Part shown: positions 23,033 through 33,224 of the stretch, piece by piece
Numbering within the stretch: the first letter of the stretch is position 1
Layout of the letters: the number at the start of each line of letters is the position of its first letter
Assembly (NCBI RefSeq): GCF_023898315.1
Contig: NC_064619.1
Span: 348,698,650-348,762,649, forward strand
Direction of reading: 5' to 3'
Length of the DNA stretch: 64,000 nt
Source: Schistocerca nitens
Taxonomy: Eukaryota > Arthropoda > Insecta > Orthoptera > Acrididae
The notes under the pieces: generated by a model
The model's database searches: none
Told to the model about the DNA's origin: nothing
The model's input: only the letters and a program-made list of their open reading frames with translations
Program-made: the position numbers and the translations under genes

Positions 23033-23651
23033 TACACTGGCGTCCGAAATTAAAGCAACAAATCACTACTTCCCTGTCCTGCGTCTAATTCATGATATGA
23101 TCATACAAACTGTCAAAAGATGTCCGAACGATCACGTTCTGCTCGGAAGATGGCATTTGGTCAACGGACAACCACGCCAGCGATGACGTCAGGGCACTTA
23201 TCAAACTGGGTATTGTTTGCCAACCAATACCCCATCCACAATCGCTTTGCTCGCATTCACAGTTAGTGCAGTATGGCACAGAGAAGACGCCTATCAGACT
23301 GTCTGCAGCGGAGGGCCTTAGGAAGAATGGAAGCAGAATAGTCCCAAACTGATATGGCGCGATGGCATAATGAGAAATCTTTTGTTGTTTCTCGGACGTG
23401 ATGTCAGTTTATAGAGAACGAAACTATATACAAAAGACCAAGACAGGGCTCACTACGTGTGAGGTCAGGAAGCGATGACCATTATTTGGCTGTAAGGGCA
23501 CGACGGTTCCGCCTTAGCACTGCACGGCAACTGACATGTGACCTCACAGCACCTGATGGCTGTGTTATATGGAGGGAAACGGTCTACAAAAGGCTTTGGC
23601 AGAGTGGCCTTTACTGTCGGAGACCGGCTGTATGAGTGTCTCTGACGCTTC

Positions 23652-23691
23652 TTCACAGATTACGTTTAGAGTTCACAGATTACGTTTAGAG
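23652..23691 (+). repeat. 20-bp perfect tandem duplication
   Basis: The unit ttcacagattacgtttagag occurs twice head to tail, at 23652-23671 and 23672-23691, inside the transposase pseudogene. A replication-slippage product. Confidence 0.95.
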
Positions 23692-24093
23692 TGGAGTCGT
23701 GAACATACCACAACAAGGGCCAATGTGCTTCTGACACATCAGTCTGGATTTGGTCTGGAGAGTGATGCCCTGATTCGCATCTGGGGGGAACGTGGAACAC
23801 GATTTTGGATCCCAAATATCGTGGAAAGAGACAGATGTCTTGGAGGATACCCAATGGTGTGGGCACGGATTCTGTTGGCCACTTAAACACCTCTTCAGGA
23901 AGCATGACTTAAGTCCTGTCATATATTATGACGAGATCTTGGGACGTCGCGTGCGGTTGTTGTGATGTGCTGTTAGCCCAGACGTCGTAATAATGGACGA
24001 TAACGCTCGGCCTCATAAGGTACGAGTGGTTGATGTTTCCTGGGAAACAGAAGACATTACTCTCCCGGTTTGAATTCCATAGAGAATGTCAGG

Positions 24094-24283
24094 AGCCTGC
24101 CGCTGTAGCCGAGCGGTTCTAGGCACTTCAGTCCGGAACCGTCCTGCTGTTACGGTCGCTGGTTCGAATCATGCCTCGGGCATGGATGTGTGTGATGTCC
24201 TTAGGTCAGTTACGTTTAAGTAGTTCTATGTCTAGGGGACTGATGACCTCCCATAGTGCTTAGAGCCATTTGAACCACTTTTT
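24094..24283 (+). mobile_element. SINE, Leu/Ser-type tRNA head
   Basis: Diverged copy with a ~12-base deletion in the body. TSDs GAGAATGTCAGG (24082-24093) and GAGAACGTCTGG (24284-24295) differ at two bases. It interrupts the Tc1 transposase just after its catalytic Glu codon region. Confidence 0.9.
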
Positions 24284-24694
24284 GAGAACGTCTGGCACGC
24301 ACTTAGGAGACTGGTTGCATCACGTCAGCATCCACCAACCACCCTCCAAGACTTGTGAGAAGCTCTGCAGGAGGAATGGGCGTTATTGCCTCAGCGTAAG
24401 ATTGATGACATAGTTCACAACGTGCACTGTCGTTGTCAGGCCTGTATTGCTGGAACAGGTGGTCGCAAACCACATTGAGCAAATTAACTAGCTGTCAGAA
24501 TGTGTGTGCAGATCCGTTAAGTTGGAAAAAACAAAGAACTTCTTTGTCTACGATTATACATGTAGAAACTGTTTACGTTCTGTATTCTTTACATTGTTTC
24601 TACTTTACTATCATCTTTTTATACCGTTTTGTGCCAAAAAACACGCAATCTTGTAAAATTTCCGCTTGTTGCTTTCATTGTGGACACCAGTGTA

Positions 24695-25694
24695 CGTTGG
24701 CTGCACAGAGTCACATACACAAGTCTTCATTCTCCCGGGCTACTAAAATCCTTTTGAATTGTTCCTTTAACATCCTGATTTCTGGTTCCTTTAATAGTCA
24801 TTCTGGCGGAAGTTAATTTTATCATGACCCCAAATGTCGCTGATTTTAACATTTGGCACAAATTTTTTAAAATCTTTTATTCCACGACAGCCAGGGTTTG
24901 ACTTATTAGTTTTTATGACGTCAGTTTGAAATTAATGGCCTTTCCAAACTGTTAAGGTTTTATTTTGAATTTATTCTCTTTCAAAATTAACGAAGTTTAA
25001 TTTGCAAGCATTTTCTTGTCAGAAAAGTTGGAGAGTGTTTCACCAAATGAGCTTGGTAATAACTGCATCCACCATCCAATAACTGTCGTAACTAAATAGC
25101 CAGTTAAATACTTCAAAACACGCTTAAAGGAAAATGCACCATCAAGGAGTTGTGTAAACTGGTCACAAACTGATATGCATAAAGGCATCGACGGAAAAGG
25201 CAAAGCTTGGGTGTCCGACGGTTGAATGTGTGACGCTGCAGCGCAATTCCGCCGCGCACTTTGCGAAGATAGTAAACAGGGCACACGTCGATACCAGTGC
25301 ATAAAGTCCTTGAAAATTTCATTCCGTGTTCTCAGATGTACAATAATTACACCTCACAGACACGCGGTTGGACGTAATACACAGATGTCAGCTTTTGAGA
25401 GATATTTGTGGTTGGGCTCAAAGAAGTCAGTTTGAGCCATCGGCGAATAGCTTTACATATCAACACGAATAATATAACCATTCGACGATGTTGGCAGAAC
25501 TGAGAGGACCAAGGCCGAACACAGCAACAAAAACGGAGCTGTCGACACACAAAGACGAGAGAACTAGGGGAACAGGCAATGCACAGAGAGGCTCTCCGAG
25601 CACCGGATTCATCATTATCATCTATTCGACGTACTGCTGGTTGCTTCAGTGCCCACAACGACCATTATTAAGCGGTCCTTAGAAATGAGGCTCA
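24695..25694. other. No identifiable feature
   Basis: AT-rich left half, more mixed right half. Open frames up to about 100 codons on the minus strand show no resemblance to known families. Confidence 0.4.
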
Positions 25695-26345
25695 GCTCAA
25701 GGCGCCCATTGCGCTGACTAAAATTTAACTCCGTATATCAAGAAGCTCATTTGCAGTGGTTTCGGCACGTTCCGTGTGGAATTTCATTGACTGGAATAGA
25801 ATAGTCTTCAGTGATGAGTCCCGCATGGAACTGAGCCGCGATGAGAGCGAAGACGTGTCTGGAGACCCCACGAACAGTGGTGGGATACCAACTTGACAGT
25901 CGCCCGCCAGACGGTCAGAGGACCAGGGGTGATGGTCTGGGGTACTATTTCACTTCATAGGGAGACCTGTTAGTTTGTCATCTGCGGAGCCACGAAAGCA
26001 CGGCGACACATCGACGATATTCTTTCTCGTTTTGTTGCTCTTCATGGCAAGCCACCCTGGATTTACACTCCAGCGAGATAATACCCACCTACACACGCGG
26101 AGAGTTTCCACTTGGCCAGCAAAAGTCTCCAGTCTCTCCTCGTTTGAATACAATTGGAGCATCATGGGCAGTGCCTTCCAACCAGCTCAGGGTTTTGACG
26201 ATCCAACCCCCAAAAAGGACAGAATTTGGCCCTATATGTCTGATGGGGACATCGTTAACTGTATCAATTAATGCCAAGCCGAATAAGTACCGATATAAGG
26301 GTCTGAGGTGGACAAACACGTTGTTGACTTGCTCATTCTCCTGAA
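25695..26345 (+). pseudogene. Tc1-like transposase fragment, same subfamily as 10441-11100
   Basis: Read across frames: DESR near 25816, EDVWRPHEQWWDTNLTVARQT then GPGVMVWGTIS (25850-25955), and a C-terminal part giving NTIGASWAVPS and PKRTEFGPICLMGTS on one frame. These lie in the same order as in the fragment at 10441-11100. The second catalytic Asp box is decayed to PARYYPPTH. No terminal repeats recognised. Confidence 0.65.
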
Positions 26346-27806
26346 TAAATCATCTATTTTTGAAGAAGTTGTAATCATTTATTTGTCTGTACATGTACAT
26401 CATGTCTACCAATTTCCAACTCATCAGGATTATTCGTTCAAGGAGCGTCACTGTTTTATTCCTTTATTTTCTCCTTAGAGTGTATCTTACACTGAAGACA
26501 AAACCCTATAATCCTGTACAGATAAAATTAAAGTTTGTTTCTCCTTACCAACAATCATATGTACAAAAATATTCTGTTAATTACCTTCAAGGCTTCAACG
26601 TCGTGCACTCTGTTGCTTTTTCATTTATCCTTACTGTCTTCGCTTGGGAAGACATCTTAACTATTGGCGGAAGTTATTTCTAATAGTAATTTTGTCCTCC
26701 ATCTTCCATTCAGTCCTGATCATCTACTCTCGCATACCACCATGACGAAAATACATAGCAATTTCATTGACAGGCACGAGGTACGACGCGAATAATAAGA
26801 TTGTATTTGATGTGAAATCTATCACCAGGTTTTACTTTAGCTTTCTGTTTCGCACTTCGATGTGTGAACACAGCAGAATGACTGCAAGGAAACTACAATG
26901 AAACAAGCAGTTATCTCTGTAACAGGTACTACTGATAGTGCACAAAATTCTAAATGATACCATTCGGAAGAATATAGTACACGTTACCAAATACAAAAGC
27001 GTTACGACGTTGTACCAAAAACATTAGTTAGTTGATGTGACTTCCGACATTAACTTTACTAGAAACATTCTAGTATCTCACGTGATTGTCCTGAAGTTGA
27101 GTATTCGGTACGTTTCTTCTCTAGTAGAAACAAAATGTCCGCGATATTTTGCTTACGAATATTCACTTCAGTTTCACTCTTATAGGATGCGCACTTTTAT
27201 TTTTTTACGAAACAGATTATTTTATGGGTGACATCACGTAAGTTCTGGAACTAAGTCATTGGTTCTCGACTACTATTTTAGGCACACATAAATTTGAAAA
27301 CATCAGTTCGTAATATTTACTTCTGTCTTCAGAATTTGTATCTGCTTATATTTATTTTTGACTTCAATTCCGTGCAGTACAGCTGTCAAAACATCTGCAG
27401 TCTAATAGCAGAAATGATTCATAAGATCTACATCGGAAATGAGGAACCTTCGGCAATTGCTAGAGGCAACATTAGATCCAGTGCATACACAGACTACTCC
27501 ATTGAAATATAAATTTAAAAATCTCTATATTCACTATTACAATTTTACAAAAAACTGCTTTGGCACAAACAGTACAAGTTCCAGTGCTTGCAGCATTCTT
27601 TACTGTCCGCACTTTGTTCATACGTGTTTTCATGACTCTTGATATCAAGGAACTTCAGCAATAGCATATGCAGCTCTTGTCCTCAAGCTGAAATATTCCA
27701 AACAATTTTGTCTGTTCTCCACGTTGTTCTAATATTACTGCGGAGGCGACAGAAATTAGTGTGACTCTCAGATTAGTTCGCCGGACAAGACTCAGAACAA
27801 ACTGAT
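26346..27806. other. No identifiable feature
   Basis: About 1.45 kb of AT-rich sequence with open frames below 100 codons. No transposon or RNA motif recognised. Confidence 0.45.
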
Positions 27807-27819
27807 AGTAGCATGCTCA

Positions 27820-28021
27820 GCCGGCCGGTGTGGCCGAGCGGTTCTAGGCGCTTCAGTCTGGAACCGCGCGACCGCTACGGTCGCAGGTTCGAATCCTGCC
27901 TCGGGCATGGATGTGTGTGACGTCTTTAGGTTAGTTAGGTTTAAGTTGTTCTGAGTTCTAGGGGACTGATAACCTCAGATGTTAAGTCCCATAGTGCTCA
28001 GAGCCATTTGAGCCATTTTTG
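27820..28021 (+). mobile_element. SINE, Leu/Ser-type tRNA head, full length and little diverged
   Basis: All parts present: GCCGGCCGG start, A box TGGCCGAGCGG, variable-arm hairpin gcgaccgctacggtcgc, B box GGTTCGAATCC, body, ATTTTT end. TSDs AGTAGCATGCTCA (27807-27819) and AGTAACATGCTCA (28022-28034) differ at one base. This is the best reference copy of the family in the window. Confidence 0.96.
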
Positions 28022-28034
28022 AGTAACATGCTCA

Positions 28035-28839
28035 TTAGGCGTGTTGTAATCTACGGACAACTCGAAATGCAACAGTTTGCCATACAGAATATCTAAATAC
28101 TGGAAATCGTACGAGAATCATTGCTACATAAACGAAGAGGTATGAGAGCTACCCTTTTACATACCCAGGTCATTTAAGAATGGAAGACTCATCTACAATT
28201 AATGTGGTCAGCCACCTGGCGAAGGCGTCCAGCGTGCTGGCCATATGCCCCCATGCTTAGGCTTCAAGTTATGGGTGCGACAGCTGTCAGAAGGAGAATT
28301 AACAGGCGATTAATGTCTTTCTATCTGCGATAATTATTATCACCCGTTAGTTTTAAAATTTCCGGCAAGCAGGAAGATGATAACTGCATTGGAACGACTG
28401 CGTACCAACCATAGTCCAACTCCTGCACAGTTATATTCTATCGACATCAAGGTAATACTCCTTCCTGCGGCTCACAGAAGAAAGAAGGAGATGTCAACCG
28501 CCCGCTGTTTATCTGCAGTTCCTTCGAACAGGGTTAAAATGTATAACGCAATACCAGGGAAAGTAAAGGTGCTTCTTCAAACAAATTTTTCTGTTTTCTA
28601 GTTCTGTTTGTCGATCTTCAAATACGAAGCGTCCATTTCATTTACTATGTGGCTGAACGTGCACATACAAGTACTGGGTGGTGTATGGTAGCAAAAATAT
28701 CCTGACCTCCAAGTGTAGTGTATGCTTCCCAATCTCTGTTGACTTGTTTGTTTCAGAATATTTTTTTTTGTCTACAGTGGTGTGTCAAGATTTCTTTGCT
28801 ATAATATTTGCTACCAAATTTCAGGCGTTACCTCTCACC
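28035..28839. other. No identifiable feature
   Basis: Mixed sequence before a Tc1-like fragment. Short open frames only. Confidence 0.4.
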
Positions 28840-29735
28840 ATGGACGACGAAGTGGCCTACGGTCTTAACGACCGAGAGAAGCGGCGTTTGCGTAGAGCGG
28901 TCAGTACTACTAGAGAAACAGCACTTCGTGAAATAAACCTTCGACGAACGTATACGTTAGGACGGTGCGGCGAAATAGGTTACGGCAGCAGACAACCGAC
29001 ATGAGTGTCTTTTGCTTAAAGCACGACATCGCCCGCAGCACCCCATACCTGCGCTCGTGGCCATATCGGTTGAACTACAGACGCTGGAAAATCGTGGCCT
29101 GTACAGAAGACTTCCGATTTCAGTTGCTAAGACCTGCCGGTGGCTTCGAATTTCGCGCATATCCAACGAATCCAAAAGTCCAAGTTTGTCAGCAGTGCAC
29201 ATTGCAAGCTGCTGGTGGCTCCATAAAGGTGTAAGCTGTGTTTACATTGAATGAACTGGGTCCTCAGGTCCAATTGAAGCGACCATTCACTGGAAATAGT
29301 TATGTTCGGCTACTTGGAGACAATTTGCAGCATATTCCTGTTTTCTAATTCTAATTCCGCTTGGAAGACCTGCAAATACACAGCGTTGTTCCCAAACAAC
29401 GGTGGAATTTTTATGGCTGATAATGCGTCATGTCACCGGGACACAATTGTTCGCAATTGGTTTGAAGAACTTTGTGAACAGTTCTAGTAAATGATTTGAC
29501 CACCTGTATCACCCGACACGAATCCCATCAAACATTTTATGGGACATAATCAAGAGGTCTATTCGTGGACATAATACAGCACCGGCAACAGTTTCGCAAT
29601 TTTTGGCGACTACAGAGGCAGCATGGGTCAGTATTTCCGAAAAGGACTTTCAGTGGCTTGTTGAGTCCAAACCACGTCAAGGTGCAGTGGCTTGGGAAAA
29701 AGGAGGTCCGACACGATATTAGAACGTATTCCATG
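28840..29735 (+). pseudogene. Tc1-like transposase, broken (third subfamily)
   Basis: Ordered segments: the N-terminal MDDEVAYGLNDREKRRLRRA (28840-28900), FRFQLLRPAGGFEFRAYPT (family DEARF..., here EDFRF), QQCTLQAAGGSIKV, the DNASCHRDTIVRNWFEEL box (second Asp, 29423-29475), then a NPIKHFMGH-like stretch (29523-29550, third Glu changed to Lys), and a C-terminal part to about 29735 (VSISEKDFQWLVESKPR). Several frameshifts and stops. Confidence 0.75.
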
Positions 29736-29832
29736 ACCTGTGTCAACTCACTGTAAGTCAGCAGGCTTTCGTTGTCATTGACACGGAAGTTAAAATCTCA
29801 TGGGTTATTAACCCGCGCCATACTTCTTTGAA

Positions 29833-30035
29833 CCGGCCTGGGTGGCCGAGCGGTTCTAGGCGCTACAGTCTGGAACCACGCGGCCGCTACGGTCGCAGGT
29901 TCGAAACCTGCCTCCGGCATGGATGTGTGTGATGTCCTCAGGTTAGTTAGGTTCAAGTAGTTCTAAGTTCTAGGGGACTGATGACCTTAGAAGTTAAGTC
30001 CCATAGTGCTCAGAGCCATTTGAATCATTTTTTGA
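29833..30035 (+). mobile_element. SINE, Leu/Ser-type tRNA head, full length
   Basis: Perfect 11-bp TSDs ACTTCTTTGAA at 29822-29832 and 30036-30046. The B box reads GGTTCGAAACC. It sits in the 3' repeat of the PLE, 12 bases from the hammerhead-like segment. Confidence 0.95.
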
Positions 30036-30188
30036 ACTTCTTTGAAACGATCGACGTATGGACAACTCTTCTCGGGCCTTCTTCAGGATTATGTGGTGTC
30101 CACTGTAGACTGAGCACTGTCAGCGGCTACTGTCGCGTTCCATTATTAAGGGGAGATTCTACGCACTTGTCGGAAAGGGAGAAGTGGG

Positions 30189-30382
30189 TTCAAATGGTTC
30201 AATTGGCTCTGAGCACTATGGGACCTAACATCTGAGGTCATCAGTCCCCTAGAACTTAGAACTACTTAAACCTACCTAACCTAAGGACATCACACACATC
30301 CATGCCCGAGGCAGGCTTCGAATCGGCGGTCGCTCGGTTCCAGACTCAAGCGCCTAGAACCGCTCGGTCACAGCGGCCGGCT
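30189..30382 (-). mobile_element. SINE, Leu/Ser-type tRNA head
   Basis: TSDs GGAGAAGTGGG (30178-30188) and GGAGAAATGGG (30383-30393) differ at one base. A small deletion shortens the variable arm. It also sits in the PLE 3' repeat, opposite in orientation to the SINE at 29833-30035. Confidence 0.93.
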
Positions 30383-30726
30383 GGAGAAATGGGATTATAG
30401 GGTCAAATTCCTTGGTGGACCATCATCTGCGTATAGTAAGACAAGTATCCCGCGTTAATGCCGAAGAAGGGAGTTCTTCACTCAATCTCTTGTGGTTACG
30501 ATTGTTGGACCAACGCCAGCATTTATGCTGATCCTTCCCGCATTTATGCTGGAAAAGAGTTATTCGTTATAATTCGTTATAATTCTTTCTTCTGCTATTG
30601 ATGGGTCATCATTATTGGCTAGAAGCGAAACGAGCAGAGCATGAGAGGGAGAACGTGTATCCAAAACGTGTATCCGCAGTGGTAGCGGCTAGAACGTTGT
30701 ATTGCTCGCACGCCGTCGCCACGTAT

Positions 30727-32640
30727 TCACTTCGTTGACGGTAGGGAGCAACGATGCCCGAAGCCTATAGCTGTCATACAATCGATGTCAGAAAGTTTAG
30801 TCGTTTCTCGCACTTTTCGTCTGTAAACGTTTGTTTCCTTAGACAGCATACGTAAACTATTGAAATCACGGTCAGGGCCACAGTTCTCTTGACGCTCCGC
30901 TAACGCCGATTTCATACATTGTTTTAGCTGCAAGTAGCGTTCGTCTTCCTTAATACGTTCCGTAACAATCCTTCCTATTTTGCCTACATTTACACTTCAG
31001 CAGACACACGACAATTGATAAACGCCCACAGTGTGGTGGCACTCAGGTGCATCCGGTTTCCGTCGTAAAAAGACTTTTACATTGTTTTGACTAAAGAAAA
31101 CAGTCTGATTGCCATTTTTTCCTGAGCATTGTACTTACGCGGCCAGTGACCCCAAAAGCAGAGGGTAATTTAAGAGCATGAAAAGTAGATTCGTTCTCAT
31201 GCCTATAAGCATAATTGATATATCGCTTAAAAGACCTCTCTATGGACAAACTGTAGTAACCACTGGCCTTCACTGACTTCTTTAAAAAATCCGAGTTAAT
31301 GCTGTGGTCATCGCTGATACGGAGGGCACTTGGAGACCAAGTGTTGAGAACTGCTTGCTTCTGAGCTGAGTGGTACTGCAAAGTGGCATCTAAATACCAT
31401 TTTGTGTTACCAGGCTTTCTACACGCTGTGTATTATTGTCAGGTATTCTACGTGCAACCACGTTTAGGAACCCGACTTCTTTCTCAACCTCCGAGGTAAG
31501 GTTGACTTTAGAGTGAGTTTCTTTAAGAAGTTGTAGACGACATGAAGCTCTTTTTTGCTGCATGGCCATACAAAATATGTGTCATCCACATAATGCAGCC
31601 AACAGGAAGGCTTCAGGGGAGCGTTACTAAATGACTGTCGCACAAAAAGCTTACTGGCGACAAGGGTGAGCCCAAAGTAAGAGCGGCGACTGACAGTAGA
31701 ATTCATCATTGTACTTAAAATAGCTCGATCGAAGGTATAAGTCAGCCACGTCAAAAACATCTGGGGCATCTTCCTCCATTGTGATGTCAATTGTATGTGG
31801 TACCGGATGTTAGTGGATAACGACGTCACATCGAAGCCAACGAGAATGTCATTTGCGGATATCTTCACCGTGCATATAATTTCTAAAACATGTATCGAAT
31901 ATTTGATTAAAAAGTATTTGTTTTTCTAACTATATGTCTCAGTTTTCGTGATAAATGGCTTGCTAAAAAGTAATTGTGGAGTTAATCCCATTTACTGCAG
32001 ATCTCAGAGTAACCGATTCCTAGTGTGTCTTGGGTAGTCAATACATTCTGTGTGAGACAGGTATTCGAGGAGATAGATTCTTCAATTTACTTTAGAATTC
32101 TGAATGTATCCCGTCTTAGATCTTGAGCTTGCAACTTCGAAAGACAAAGCAGAAATGCTTCAAGTCACTTACGACTTCTTCAAGGGGAATTCCCTTAGGT
32201 GTAGTAACGAAATTCAGACCTTTTCCAGAACTGACGGAAGGGTCGCCACTATCCGTTTCGGATTCACAAGCGTCTTTCTTGTGCACTTCATCCCTTAGTT
32301 TTTCTAACTTCCTTTTTGTTTCATAGCATTTAAATCTGAAAGTTTTGCTGAATGATTAAACATTATGCTGTACCTCTTATCCCAGTCTTGAGATGAGAGA
32401 GTTGTCGTCAGTGAAAACTGCAATACAATTAAGACAGAGCTAAACAATTAAAGTCACAACGAATTTTCTGGATTCTTTCACGAAGAAGTGCTTGACGCAC
32501 CCTTTGGTAGATCCACCAAGCTTTCATCGTCTGCACATGTGACTAATTCTGGCAAATTTTGGAACAACAAGATTATCAGGACAACGGGAGACAAAATTCG
32601 ACTCATTCAATAATTTACTTCTTCTTTTGCGCAGGTTCTC
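30727..32640 (-). pseudogene. PLE P1 reverse transcriptase / GIY-YIG protein, broken
   Basis: Order on the minus strand: N-terminal ETKRKLEKLRDEVHKKD and GKGLNFVTTPKGIP (about 32330-32160), RT palm FDVTSLSTNIR and the catalytic YVDD box (SCWLHYVDDTYFVWP, about 31560-31610), connecting region SFKRYINYAYRHENEST and GVTGRVSTMLRK (about 31230-31110), and the end of the GIY-YIG nuclease region (LKQCMKSALAERQENCGP, about 30930-30880). The YVDD catalytic residues are retained. The GIY and YIG boxes themselves are too decayed to read. In PLEs the protein primes reverse transcription at cut DNA. Many stops and frameshifts. Confidence 0.75.
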
Positions 32641-32696
32641 CAGTCTTCTGACGGTGATATAACCGTCATGCCCATACGAGCGGTTTTTGTACGTCT

Positions 32697-33224
32697 TCAT
32701 GCTTTCGTGGCCCTTATCCCTGAAGCTAAGATCTCTGGGTTGTTAGACCAAGTTATATTTCATGTAAAAGATCGACGTTTCAGCCTCTCGGCAGGGATCT
32801 TCTTCAGGATCTTGTGGTGTCTACTGTTGATTAAACTTTGTCAGAGACCAGCGTCGAGTTCTCTTGTGAAAGGGAGTTTTACCACGTTGGAGAAGTGGGA
32901 TTATTGGGTAAAATTCTGGTCACTGCCATTGTTGGGCCATCATTGGTTAGTATGTGAACTTTTCTCGTGCTAAAGTCGAAGGTGGAGGTTGAATGCTAAA
33001 TCCCTTGTGGTGGGCCAAAGACAATAGATAGAAAGGGATTTTTAACGCGCTTATATGGAGGAGAGTTATAGATTAAAGTTTCTCCTGTTGCTATTGGTGG
33101 TCTATCATCAGTGGCTAGAAGCAAAACGGGGAAAGTTTACCCAAAGTATTATTATCCCCAGAAGCGGTTTCCAGGACAGTGATTTAATTGCTCGCACGCC
33201 ACGACCGCGTATTCACTTCCTTCA
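32697..33224 (-). repeat. PLE P1 5' repeat end (pLTR)
   Basis: Parallel to 29763-30742 over ~530 bp, same orientation, so the element is bounded by direct repeats. It contains the better conserved hammerhead-like core at 32770-32812. In a typical PLE the repeat holds the promoter and the ribozyme; I infer that role here. Confidence 0.65.
32770..32812 (-). ncRNA. Hammerhead-ribozyme-like motif of PLE P1
   Basis: On the minus strand: CTGAAGA (complement of 32801-32807), a stem-II-like region agatccctgccgagaggct, GAAA then CGTCGATC. CTGANGA ... GAAA is the conserved hammerhead core, and the ATC after a very short stem III would be the cleavage triplet (NUH). PLEs are known to carry hammerheads with minimal stem III in their terminal repeats. 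Stem II pairs only partly and stem I is weak, so activity is doubtful. Relics of the same motif lie at 30047-30092 and 44184-44212. Confidence 0.6.

Larger units (their letters stand above)
23272..24475 (+). pseudogene. Tc1-like transposase, broken and SINE-interrupted
   Basis: Segments in order: AQRRRLSDCLQ (HTH entry), a long decayed middle part, SGFGLESDALIRIWGERGTRF (family has DESRFGLESD, so the first catalytic Asp-Glu pair is lost), VIMDDNARPHKVRVVD (second Asp kept), then SIENV at the SINE target and, after the SINE, ERLARTLRRLVAS-type sequence to about 24475. The Glu lies in SIENV, right at the SINE insertion point. A 20-bp tandem duplication at 23652-23691 adds a frame problem. Confidence 0.8.
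23035..24692 (+). mobile_element. Tc1-like transposon, split by a SINE
   Basis: Left end CACTGGCGTCCGAAATTAAA and right end (complement CACTGGTGTCCACAATGAAA) form inverted repeats of ~30 bases with a few mismatches, flanked by TA at 23033-23034 and 24693-24694. Total 1,658 bp including a ~200-bp SINE. Internal gene is broken. Confidence 0.88.
29763..30742 (-). repeat. PLE P1 3' repeat end (pLTR), split by two SINEs
   Basis: Without its two SINEs and their duplications (~420 bp) this is ~560 bp and runs parallel to 32697-33224: gctttcgttgtcattgac against gctttcgtggcccttatcc, gatcgacg then cttcttcagga, agaagtggg, and tgctcgcacgcc near the end. The hammerhead core at 30047-30092 keeps CTGAAGA but has lost GAAA. 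Confidence 0.7.
29763..33224 (-). mobile_element. Penelope-like element, family P1, with two direct-repeat ends
   Basis: A minus-strand EN+ Penelope-like retroelement: repeat end at 32697-33224, N-terminal region (GKGLNFVTTPKGIP near 32160-32210), RT (31464-31868), C-terminal region (31091-31381), GIY-YIG-end remnant (30727-30933), and a second repeat end at 29763-30742. Direct-repeat pLTRs are known for this class. Two SINEs lie in the 3' repeat. Both repeats carry a hammerhead-like segment. Every frame is broken. Boundaries rest on similarity between the two repeats. Confidence 0.75.
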
